In this document: positions 46,029 to 57,600 of the stretch, piece after piece
Layout: each line of letters opens with the position of its first letter
How positions within the stretch are numbered: position 1 is the first letter of the stretch
NCBI GenBank assembly: GCA_914767715.1
Contig: OU612072.1
Location: forward strand, 2,606,001-2,670,000
DNA: 64,000 nucleotides
Direction of reading: 5' to 3'
Source of the DNA: Membranipora membranacea
Lineage: Eukaryota; Bryozoa; Gymnolaemata; Cheilostomatida; Membraniporidae
Made by a program: the position numbers and the translations under genes
The notes under the pieces: generated by a model
What the model was told of the DNA's origin: nothing
Databases searched by the model: none
Seen by the model: the letters and a program-made list of their open reading frames with translations, nothing else

Positions 46029-46215
46029 ATCGGCTATAGCCAATGTGTTGACTCTGATACTAGCAATGTGTTGGCTCTGATTGATTGGGAGCCAGCAAAT
46101 ATCGGACTCAGAGTCAACACATTGGCTAGCCAGCATTATCTGGAAACATTTTGGATGGCCATCAACAAGTCACTGTGTTGGCTCTGATAGGCTCTCAAAG
46201 CCAACACATTGGCTT
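46029..46215. repeat. Two adjacent CCAATGTGTTG hairpins
   Basis: GCCAATGTGTTGACTCTGA and its complement enclose a shorter repeated AATGTGTTGGCTCTGA. A second pair, CTGTGTTGGCTCTGA and AAGCCAACACATTGGC, follows immediately. The same 15-base word is thus present about five times in both orientations. Confidence 0.7.
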
Positions 46216-46444
46216 GTTTATGGCCATTCCTCACACATCTCTGTAAAAGGGCCATCCACTTGATGACTCGGACAAAAATACCCACCCTGTAGTGCTAACT
46301 TGCCGTGCATTCCATATCATATCGATTTCAAAGCCCTATTACCATCCGGACGGGCTTTTGATCCGTCGCCCAAATGTAACAAAAACACAATTGGTTATGT
46401 TAATTGTTATATATTCTATACATTATATATATACTTGTTACTTA

Positions 46445-46489
46445 TCAAAGTACGACTACACAGATCTGGATAGTGGATATAAAAACAGG
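46445..46489 (+). pseudogene. Relic of TRIM-like exon 7 end
   Basis: Reads STTTQIWIVDIKTG up to ACAG|GTATT. It matches the last codons of the TRIM-like exon 7 (STTTQIWMLDVNTG, ending 42954), including the phase of the donor. The rest of exon 7 is absent here. Confidence 0.75.
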
Positions 46490-47261
46490 TATTACTCGAT
46501 TTTTTTTCCTGTCCGGCAATCTGGATGCCCAGCACTTATAATATGTGTGTTGGGCATATTATTTAATCACAGCTCAAGATATTTACCTGCACCTTTCACT
46601 CAGCCAACCGCTTATTTACATTTGATTATAATGGGGTTGTGTTTTCCGGAGTGATCTCCCTTGACTATTTACAGATGAGACCATACTTTTGCAAAGTTTT
46701 ATAAAAGCCATAAAGGAAGCAGATGAGACCTTTTGCTGTAAAAACTCCTCAGTTTCTGCGAATGACAATTCATATTTTTATTCGGTAATCCAAAAATCTG
46801 ACCTATATGCTGATATAAAAAAGTATCGGAAAATCTTAATTTTTAATACAATTAAAATTAAATAATAGTACATTAAATTATAAAAACCTGATCAATCACA
46901 ATGAAACTCAGTGTCAGGAGGGAAGGTGTCATGAAGTATACAGCTAAATTTGTTTTGCAAAAAAAATTCCATATATATGTTAAGTTATTGTATTAAATAT
47001 AGAATTGTTTTGTATTACAATAACATAAAACATATATATGTTATTCTAAAATTTTTTTCTGCAATCAATATTTTCAGGTTGGATTTATAAAATATTGAAA
47101 ATTCAAAACCGGAATATTATTATTTATCTTTATTTTAATGATATATTTATTATATAATATAATACAATAAATATCAAATTATTTATTCACAGTCAATTTT
47201 TGTCTCATAAAGTGGGTCAGCATAATCGGCCTATGAAATTGGTATCCGATGTTTCCAATGT

Positions 47262-47462
47262 CATTTTCCCACCAAGCCACTAGCCCACCTCCCTTTATCC
47301 CACCCAGCCATTTTCCCACCAAGCCATATTCCCACCGAGCCATTTTCCCACCAGAACATTTTCCCTCATATCCGTTTTCCCACCAGGACGATTTCTCACT
47401 GATCCATTTTCTTACCAGGATGTGTTCCCACCAATCTGTTTTCCCACCATGATATTTTCTCA
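47262..47462. repeat. 16-bp minisatellite, about 12 copies
   Basis: Degenerate units of CATTTTCCCACCAAGC. Frames are open on both strands across it because of its composition; neither looks like a gene. Confidence 0.85.
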
Positions 47463-48084
47463 ACAAATTACCCTCATTTTGGTTCTATCTTAATTTCCCT
47501 GGTTGCCAGACCAAAAAGTGTGATCTGCTCCAATGATAGCTTATATAAAAAAGTGCCATTTCATGGTCTCATCTGTTCAGCGCCCCCTATAATAAGGGAC
47601 AACTCCTGACACAACCCCATTGCATTGTGTTAACCCGTGGGTCCATTCCCTTTTCAATAAGCCAATTTAGCAGTCCCAAATTTAAAATAGTCTTCTTTTT
47701 TTAACACTTTTTCATTCCAGTAGCGGAATGTTTTCCGAATAGTGCCAAAAAAACATATGAATGAGTATGACAGCTATGAACTCTCCCTGAGAGTGTATTT
47801 CACCTGTAGTTCCTTACAATATATCTGACTCCAGCCAAATTGAATCTTTCCTGAGCTGGTCACGTTCAGTAGCTCAGCTGCTTTCCAACAGTGTACAGAA
47901 GGCGATTATATTCTGACTGCTGTGTCTTTACCTTAATTTAAACTCTTCTGAGTAAGAAAAAATTTCTTCTTTACTAAATTTATACTGTTCATAAGATTTC
48001 GTGTGATCCTGCGATACATTGATATGTTATCTTTTTTTTTAAATTGTCATTTATTCAATACTTAAAATATTTCTGTTGTTGCAG

Positions 48085-48221
48085 GCAAATGTGCTGGTAC
48101 GCTTCAACATGAGAAATTATCCACTCAAGACGGTAATGTGTTAGGTATGGATACAGTTGAGAACACACTCATCCTTGTAAGACAAGATGAGCATAGTGTT
48201 TTGTTCTATCACCTTCCGTAG
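48085..48221 (+). pseudogene. Duplicate of TRIM-like last exon
   Basis: After the acceptor ttgttgcag the frame is open to the stop at 48221, with VLGMDTVENTLILVRQDE aligning to VFGMDIVNNTLILGRKDD of exon 8 (43399-43535). It begins in the same phase and has the same length (137 bases). Substitutions are many, but there is no stop or frameshift. It is either the relic of a partial tandem duplicate, paired with 46445-46489, or a functional alternative last exon of the TRIM-like gene. Confidence 0.8.
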
Positions 48222-49110
48222 CTTCTAACAGACAAAGGCACAAGTGTTGACAATGCACTTTCTGCATTCCAGCAATCCAGAAACATAGATGTTGCCCTAC
48301 TTGTAAGTTATATCTTTTGAGATAAACAATTGCACTACACCTTAGCATAGCTTTCTGATAAATAAACCTCAAGGTTTTTTGTGTAAATGTATTGTTTTTA
48401 ATATATTACCGCACAGATTATTTATAAAAAATTTATGCCATTAATAATATTGTAACAGTTATTGATGAAATGAGCCTAATGGTCACCAAGTGATCCTCTA
48501 GCTATCAGAGTAATGAGATCTGGTCTATCTGGTTTTGCAGCTGGTGTGAACCCGGGAATCATTGTAATCTCCACGTTTCTTCTCTCCTGTGAAACAGCAT
48601 AATAAGTTCTACAAGTTTTATCCCTCTGGAGGCAGAGAGATGTTGCAAAATCTCTGCACCAACAGTATAATCATTTTGTTCTGCCAAATATTTACAAATT
48701 GCATTACAAGAAACAAGCACTTCCTGGTGACTGTGACGTCATCATGCAAAGGATGAGAGTTACCATCCCTTATATGGAAGGCACTTTTTCCACCATCGAT
48801 AATTCATGCCAAGTAGAGCATTGAATTTTTTTACGATGCAAATCTGACACAACTTTATCGTAAGTAACTGCCTGACTATAACATGCTTTGGTCTTTGGGT
48901 AGTTTTTAAGCATTGTATCAAACGGTTAAGAAATTTTCCAACATGACAAAGTGCTACAACAACTGCTTTGCCAAGTGCTGACCACAGCTTGGCAGTGTGA
49001 GTTTTGAAAAGGGACAGCAATACAATTAAGTGTTTTTATACATGCCGCATTTCTCCAACAAATAAAGTTATAAATTGAAAATTTGATTGGTTGATGGCGC
49101 AACAGACAGC

Positions 49111-52100
49111 CTAAATTGTGACTTTAGTACTGACCCCATTATATGACTGATCCTCAAGTGAAGACCGAAGTGATTTGAGTTGATAACTTAAAAGATTTGT
49201 AACGCTATGTAACTCGCTGCTCTTCCTAGCATCACCACTTCGTCTCCTCAGGCTGTGCAAGTCTCTCTCCAAGTGTCTCATCACCATCTCTGCAGAGTCT
49301 CTATGTGCCTTATCAACTCTCTCATAGCCTACCTTCCCAGTTTCATCATGCGGTGCACTGTTCACAAGTATCTTTTGAGTGCCATGCTCTTTTCCTTGCA
49401 GTCTCAATAGCCCAGGTGATTCGACAGACAGTTCATTCTGATTTTGACCTGTATCTGAAAATATATATGGATTCAGCAAGGGGATATCAGAATTAGCAAG
49501 GGGATAATTTGGTTGGTGCTGTCAGCTAGCATTCGGATCTTGATCCACCTTTACTAGGTTGACAGTAAGATTTACTTCGGATATTTCTAGCTTCCCAAAT
49601 ATGTATACTTCTCATCATCATCACACAAACTAGATTAGTAGTTGAGTAGAAAGTAAGCATACAGAACAGGCGCCTGGCCGGCATTATAACCTACTGTACC
49701 TGTAGAAGTTGTATGGAATGGTGTTTCTGATTCTCCGATGTTAAACATGGTTTCCTCAGTCGATGTCGAAGAATCGATGGATGATATCCGTGTTCCATCA
49801 TTCCTTCCAACTACACTTATCCCCACGCTACTCACAGCCATCAAGGCTTCGTAACTTTGTGCTGAGACATGTGACTCGTGGCTCTTGCTGATCACAGCCG
49901 GCTGATGATGAATATCCGGGCAGTCTGTACCACTGGTTGGCGATGTGGCGACTACTATATCACTACTATTCACCTCCATAATCGGGTCAAGGCCATTTTC
50001 TGTAATAATTGAACTATTTCTGCACGCTGGTTGGGGACTGCTAACTGGCACTTCTTGCTGCAAAAAAGTAATTAAATATCAGAGACTGTTATGCCATGGT
50101 GGATATTTTTATTAATCTCACCAAATGGTGTTGACTAGCTGTAAAACCCTGTGGTGTTCAGACTTACTTTGTGCGAGTCTCTGACAGCCTGACGTAACTG
50201 TGTCATACTTGCATGTCCCTTGTATTGCTCCAATGCCTCCTTTGTAATTGCCTTGTTTGTCATTTCTCTTATTATCTCCCCATACATCAAAACCCTCTGA
50301 TTCAGAAGGTAGAATTCATCGCTGGTTTTTGAGAAGTCACCTGAAATGCCTGTGAGTAATTTCGCAGTGAGATTCAAGCTTTCTATCTGCCTGCAACAAA
50401 AAAATTATTGCATATCGGTTGGTGATTTATTACCTATTGTTGGAAGCTGTCATTGTGATTCACAAAGTTAGACATTCCTCCAATGACTCATTCTGCTAAG
50501 TTGGGGGAAACAGAGAGAAGACAGGCTGGGAATGCTATAGCTGTTCTCTATTGCAATTTGTTATATAAACTCATAAAGAAGACAAACTTTAGTGTACTAA
50601 ATTGGTCTACCAATGGATCTCAAGATCTGGAATATTCCTATTTAGCTGATCGACAAGTATACAACAAAAGCATGACCTACTGATTGTGAAGGTTTTCTAC
50701 AAGTCGATTAATGGCATCCTCTTCCTTCTCAGAAGCAGTCTCCTTTCTGTAGTCATACAACTCCCTAGTAAGGGAGCTCAGATCATCAAGACATTGACTG
50801 ACACTCTCAGCAAATAGCTGTGTTGAGCCATAGAGATGGTTGTTCTCTCCAAGCAAGTCTCCATTCTGGTGGAACAAGTTGGCTCTCAGCTTGAACCATG
50901 AACAAAATTAAGCCATTAACTTATTTTGAAACAGGTGGCGCAAGATCTTCTTAAAACAAAAAAAAAACAAGTAATGTTGTTCATTTCTCGATCATTAGAT
51001 CAAAATGTAAATGGTTTTCTATGATCAGAAGTAGATGTGACCTAGGCTGTTGGGAAAAAACACTAAATTTGATGAACATGAATGTAAACCAACCTTCATG
51101 ACAGCATGTTTAAGTGACACAACGTCTTTATGGAGGGAGCTGTTTGTATCTCGACATAGCCTCACTATCATATCCTGACTGCCCTTACTGGAGGGGGTCC
51201 CTTTGAGCACATCAAAGAGGATTTTGAATCCTGATTCTATCTTTCCGAGCTCCAATTTGATTGAGGTGCTTAGCTCTTCCATCTGTAACCATGAAACATT
51301 ACAGACCTGTTTACACTCCTTCCTCTGTGTTATCAGGTTAGCTGTTGCATCATTGATCCTGCGCATGGTCAATGGTGCTACCTGAGAAACCGAGTTCGGT
51401 AGGGTGTTCCAATGAGTACCAGTGCTTTACATGATTTAGGTACTCATTAGCCACAGATATCTATGGAGTGTTTGGACCCATTGGCCGGATGGCAATAATG
51501 TAGGTGTAGTGTCCACTAGAACAAGTTTGTTTCCTCTGTGGCGCCTCAATACCCGACTTATGCAATATCTCTCACCACAGAAGTTACCTATGCCACCCAT
51601 GTGGAAAACGATAAGTCGATTGAAATAAACACATTTTTAATATTATTAACGTTGAAGTATCATAAGTAGGAAAAAACCTTGGTAAAATGGTTTTTAAGTG
51701 ATAGGACATCCATTGTTCTAATACCAAAGTTCTAAATTTCAGAAGTTTGGCGTTTCAAGTCTAACTCTAGCTTGGCTTTGGGACTCTTTGATGTTACATG
51801 TAGGCTACTTACCATATACTCGATAGTTCCCTTGAGCTCAGTCTCCTCTGTTTTGCAGATGCAGCTTTGTAGAGTTATAAGTATACTACTGATTTCATGC
51901 CTTATCTGAGTAAGGATGTTCTCACTCTTACTGCTAAGCTCTGAGAGCCGAGGACTACAGTTCATACATTTCTCCATCAGCTTCGATATCTCGTTCATGC
52001 TATTTTGCTGTTCTGGAAATTATGAAGTAGTTTTCCATAAAAGTGTGCAGCATCTTTAACAATAAGTCCATAATCTAGATGCGAGGTGTTCAAAATATTT

Positions 52101-54319
52101 CATAATATAAGAAACACTCTCAGAGAAAATGTAACAACATAGGTCACAGATTTCTGCCTCAGTACTTGAAGCCAACGACGATTGTATTAAATGTCTCAAC
52201 TATTAATCTCAGTTCAACTCATTATGTTTTGAAATCAAGAAACAGCAAAAAACGCCAAAACAAAGGAACCATGTTAAATATTTGGTTACAACCAAGCCCC
52301 TACCCTATGTTGGTTATTGGTTTACAACCTCTTACTGCAGACGACAGTTGTGACATGAATGTACTGAAGGATTTAACAGATTGGGCAATGGCTTCTGATT
52401 TCTCCCTTCTGAAGTTAGTAACTTTGCTCTTGTTGACTTCGTTGGCCATGATTCCTTGGTTCTGATGAGACAAACGAGGAAACAGATTCCTGAATGTTAA
52501 TTCCTCCTCGGAAATCTGAAAGAGATTGAGAGTTTGAGAGTGATTTTATCTTAAGAATATTATTTATGTGGAATGCAGTGATACAGAAGAAAACATCGAT
52601 GTGCCAAAGGGCTTTTTCTCAGAAAAAACTGTTACTGTGTGTTCTGTGTTCCTTTTCTTTCTGTACACTAGGTCCTATTTGACCGCCCTATTCATAACAG
52701 GCCGCGTTGCCTGGCCTGTGTGAGTTAGATACCCTATCTATAGCCTTGCAAACAATTGCCGGCTTATCCTTTTCGAAGAGGCAGAACGGGATCTTTATAC
52801 TGAGTGCAAGCACACAGTGAACCTCTTTTATTTTCGTTCCTGATCTGTACAGATCTGGCTCGGATTAATGGCTTGCCTGTACCAAATCAGAACTGATGAT
52901 ATAATTGTCTATTTAGAATTACATTGTTCAACCAACCTGTTGCATGATGTTTTTGTGGTTACTGTCTTGTCTTTGTCCTATAGAATTAGGTACATTAAAA
53001 CCTGTTAATAGCAGTGCTTGTTTCTCGGCCTGGTGTAGCGAGCAAAGATGCTGCAGATCTCGCACTATAGGGTCCTTTGGGAAAGAGAAAACAAAATTCT
53101 TAGTTCGTATGTCGACCTTATCATAGGAATAATGAATTGTTGCTGACAATAAAATATATATCATGTAGATTCATCTATGTTAGAGACCACAGTCGACCCA
53201 GTCAGCATTGTCCTTTTTTATCAGGGAAATGAGACATCAAATGCTATTTTTATCACGCAGGTTCAAATTGATAGATAGAAATTTAAAAATTATTGGTCAT
53301 TTGAGCTATTTTCAGCAGATGGTGTGGTGATACTCGAACAGATCATTGACAATTCTTTTACCAGATATCCCCACAGTGCCCTTATTAATTTTTTGTTTAT
53401 GAGGTTAAAAAGTGTTTATTTTTGTTTGTTTATGACATAAGCCTACATAATATGGAAACCTCAATGAAAATATGTAATAATAATTCCCACTTGCAAGTTT
53501 TGCCAGAAGAATAGAGGTAAGATAACCTCACGCGCATTACATATGTAATTTGGCAGACTTTTTTCATCAACATCGAGCATTTATAACACGTCCATCATTT
53601 GATTTACCAAATGGTGACTTGCCTTGTTGGTGGAGTCGCTGGCACTGTCTTTAGATCGGACATCTATTGGACTGCCACACTTGTCCATAAAAAACTGGTA
53701 CTTCAGCTTCTCGAGCTCCTTCTGAAGCTGGTCTTTGACTTGTCTCTGCTTACCAAGTTCGATCTAAAGTTAAGAGTAGTACTGGTGCTTATGGCAACAT
53801 GTATTTCATCTATATTATGGCAGAAATAGACCAGAATCTATTCCAAAACACTACTGAGACGGCAACAAAGATGTGGTAATAATACAATCCAACTGAACCT
53901 AACCTAGAAGATAAGTTATCTAGGATAGCCCAATTTGAGTTATCCCAAAAAAACAAACCAAGTGCTTTCTGGGATATCCCAAAATCATAACAAGTACTTT
54001 CTGGAGCATCCCAAAAAAAACATAACAAGTGCTTTCTGGGATATCCCAAAAAACATAACAAGGGCTTTCTGGGAAATCCCTAGAGTATGACAAGCGCCTT
54101 CGTGTTCTTAGTTATCCCAAATACATCACAATAATAGTGCCTTCAAGGATATAGCTTTATAACAATAAAAGAGATTTAAAAAAAATCGAATAGTTAATAA
54201 ACTCAAACCTGAGCCTCTCCATAGCTCTGATCAGCAAACACTATATCTCCCAGAAACACGTCGAGCTCCTCCTGGTTCAGTTTTGGCCCAACAAGCTTTA
54301 ACAACTTATTCAGATTCAT
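49111..54319 (-). CDS. Uncharacterised coiled-coil protein, 11 exons
   Basis: Exons 54319-54209, 53763-53623, 53074-52937, 52515-52336, 52007-51813, 51381-51307, 51282-51094, 50889-50681, 50390-50168, 50057-49700 and 49454-49111 give 2163 bases (720 aa). All introns are GT-AG except the second, which needs a GC donor at 53622 to keep frame. The protein begins MNLNKLLKLVGPKLNQEELD. Most of residues 38-480 are heptad-rich helix (for example KQRQVKDQLQKELEKLK). Residues 488-606 (exon 10) are Ser/Thr-rich and look disordered. The last 114 residues are charged helix again (MVMRHLERDLHSLRRRSGD). There is no signal peptide or membrane segment. The 25-codon exon 6 is supported by frame and borders only, and the acceptor of exon 8 could instead be at 50865, which would remove eight residues. 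I do not recognise the family. It shares a 373-bp upstream interval with the divergent membrane-protein gene. Confidence 0.82.
53930..54110. repeat. About 37-bp minisatellite in intron
   Basis: Four to five degenerate units of CATAACAAGTGCTTTCTGGG followed by ATATCCCAAAA, in the first intron of the coiled-coil gene. Confidence 0.85.
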
Positions 54320-54692
54320 GACTCTGTCCCGTCACCTCCCAATTTCAGCGGTCGTTTACAGTCACAACACTGTCATCATGAAGGTTGAAACCTATTCAAG
54401 TTTCAGCTTTGCAGGAAATTAATTTTACTTGTTTACATATTACGAAAGAGTGCGAAAAGTTTGGTGACTTGCATTCTGTAGAGCAGGTTGTCAACAACAG
54501 ATGAGATACTATTGATGTCACGGCCGACGCAAAGATATGACATTTGGTCGCGCCACAATACTCAAGCTGATACTTAGCATTACCTGAAGCACAACAAGCA
54601 TTCCCAATTTTCGAGGAGTAACCATTTGAGAGATGATTGGTCCCAACCAGATAACAAGCACATTGACTCAAGTATCTAGGAATGACGGAAGG
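54320..54692. promoter_or_regulatory. Shared divergent promoter interval
   Basis: 373 bp separate the start codons of the minus-strand coiled-coil gene (54319) and the plus-strand membrane-protein gene (54693). Both promoters and both 5' UTRs must lie here unless 5' non-coding exons exist. I see no TATA box or other clear element. Confidence 0.5.
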
Positions 54693-57600
54693 ATGTCTTT
54701 GCTATGTTATGTCATTGTCACAAGGACCTTGACAGCTCTCGCGTATTACAGTGACGAAGGAATACCAGTAAAGCAGGTCGGACCAGGATTATCTCTAAGA
54801 ATGATGAAAGTTGAGAACGGCAGCGTCAGACTGAGCTGGATAACCAGAAACAACTACACAGAACCAGACTGGCAGTGAGTAATACTCGTAACAGGCACAC
54901 TGACTACATGATTCATCATTACATGTATATCTCTGATCGATCGAGTATATGATGAGTAATTACATGGACTGGAGCTAGAGTTCTATTACAAGAAATTAGG
55001 TGTGAGGGGTGAAGGTCAATTTTTAATCAGAGGCGGGAACACGCGAGATGCTTAAACTAAATTGACTCTAATGATCAGAGATACAAGAGATAATAGTGTA
55101 ATCTAGATGTCAGTGTGAGTAAAAGGGTCCTAGGCATAGGACTGCTGCAGTTCCTGATTTTGGGCTTGGTGTGGGTGGGGGGCGAGAAGGATGGAAGCTC
55201 TATTTGCTTTGCAGTTGACAATTTGGCTGCACATCACACTTTTAACTGCCAATGTTGGATCATTTATCATACCTGAAACACTTTCTGATTGGTTGGGTCA
55301 TATTGACACATTTCAAAGCAACATCACAACAATATGTTCCAACCAATCAGAAAGTGTTAGGGGTATGATAAATGATCCAACTTTGGCAGTTAAAGTGTGA
55401 TGTGCAGCCAAATTGGCAACTGCAAAGCAAATAGAGCTTCCATCCTTCCCACCCCCCACCCACACCAAGCCCAAAGTCAGGAACTGTGGCAGTCCTATGG
55501 TCCTAGGAGTTTTGTTGTTGTTGAAAGCGGCAGATTTGAATTTAGATATGGAAGGATATTAAGTTTTATGGGTAGAGAAGCACTGTTGATTTTACACCGA
55601 TGATCATGGTCTAGGGCCATCATATTGAGAAAGGTTTCTCAGCTGTCAAAGGGTTGTTCACATGTAACTTACCCAAGCATCAAAATAACTTATTGTGTTG
55701 TCCGCAAGGCAAAGTTGGTCACGTATAAGTATTAGATACTCATTACATTGTATTGTGACTGTATTTGTAGTTTTTATCTGAATGGCAGACCTTTAGACAA
55801 CATACAACCATCAAGATGGAAACAATTCAGAACAGTCAGCTCTCTGGAACTGGTCACTAATAATCAGGTCAGTGTGGAGCCAATGTCTAGTCTGAGGGGA
55901 TGGACAGAGAACACAGTCCACCAACAAAGAAGATACCACTTACCTGCCAGCAGCTTTTATTGTTACATTATCTCAATTTTTAATTTTTTTTTAATTACTT
56001 ATTGTCTTTTCTTTAAACATTACTAGGTTATCTTATTGAGATGAAGGCAAAGAAACTCAGCTGAAAAGTCTAATATATATAATATTAAAAAAAAGTTACT
56101 CTGTCCGTTTTGGTATATCCCTTTAATTATGCGCACATCAGGTTTTAAAGTTGCAATCAGCAGTGCATTGTCACCAAAGAGGTTTGACCAGCTTGTGAGA
56201 TTCAAGCTGCGCAATGGCATAATGATTTTTAAATATGATTGTCAATGTAGGTTTTCAAACAGATTAGGTCAGCATATGATACTCAAACTATTGATTTCAG
56301 TTTTCAGCTACAAGGAACGATCACCTATAGCACTGTATAGATCATTATTTACAGTAACTGTTTTAGACAAATTTTGAGTTGCTGATGAGAGATGAGAATA
56401 TTCTGACTGTCGAAGCTGTAACTCGTCAGTCACCCACTGAGTACACGAGACTGGTGTTCGAGAAAAGAGCCAAACTAAACATTGGAGGACCTCCGATATC
56501 ATGTGACCCCATAACAACAGGTATATTATAGGGATGAGGTACTAGTGGGATGAATACATTAATTGACAGCAATTGACATCATCTTTTTGTCCATCTGTGG
56601 TCCTAAACGGAACACTTAGCTGTGTATGTCTTTCTGCTATAAAAGTAGTCTGGCATTGTCTGGTGTTATACTGTGAAAGTGGATTCACAAATCTAAAGTG
56701 TTATATTCAGCTGGTGAAAATAACCCAATTATCTTGGTAAATCATTGGGCATCCCATATAAATCTTGGTGGTTGTCTCCCACCGTAGAAAGAGTATACAA
56801 CTCAAAGCTTTTATCAGGGTTAACCTCTTCTTCTTTTTATTTTCATTTATCCCCTTTATTCACTGATTAAGCGTGGGCATATAAGACCATGAGGTAGAGC
56901 AAGTAGTCAGGCCTCTGTTTACAATAGAGAGCTAAAATATCATTTCACTGTCAAATTATTGGAAATAAAAATACTGGTCAGGATAATATTTATTTATTTA
57001 TTTATTTATTGAGGTTTTCTAAAAGTTTAATACTATAGCAGTGTGCATCCACTACTGATCATGCGCAACTACAAATCAATTCTCATAACAAGTTACAATA
57101 CTTCATACAGGAAAGTACTGCTCTCGGTGTACAAACGGTGCGGTAATAAATGTCAAACGGGGACAAATCTGCTACAAACATCATTCAGCAAATAAAAAGA
57201 TTGAATTTCTCAAAGCTATTTTCCTGCGTGAGTACATACAGATTCAATACACACTGATTTCAAGATTACACTATTAACATGTGTATATCTGATCGATAGA
57301 GCTTCTGTCGTAAATATTATTGGGGCACCTACATTCGGCTGAAAGAGAAGACAACTTTAATTTTATTAAAAAGACATGATCGAATCACAATTACCTAGCT
57401 CTGCATAATTACTTATTCTTTCTTCTCTCTTCTGAGCTTAGGCTAACAATACACAGTTTCGATGTTACTTTTTTTGTCAAAGATATGTACTAAATGCTCT
57501 TCTAAAACTGTAAATAGACAGAGATATACATACAGTAGTATATCACGTGATCAGTGTGGATTCAATATTTATTGTGAATTTTCCGCAACCATTCTACCTC

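Noticed and set aside
47179-47466. Open frames on both strands (67 and 95 codons)
   Set aside because: Both come from the 16-bp CATTTTCCCACCAAGC minisatellite.
49635-49699. Extension of the exon-10 frame of the coiled-coil gene
   Set aside because: The open frame runs past a donor (CTACAG|GTACAG at 49700) whose phase matches the last exon exactly, so the extra codons are intronic.
50866-50889. Shorter exon 8 in the coiled-coil gene with an acceptor at 50865
   Set aside because: Both acceptors keep frame. The longer form (LRANLFHQ) continues the helix better, so it was chosen, but the shorter one is not excluded.
54633-54692. Earlier in-frame ATG for the membrane protein
   Set aside because: It would add 20 polar residues before the hydrophobic start MSLLCYVIV and remove the signal peptide. 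The ATG at 54693 is preferred.
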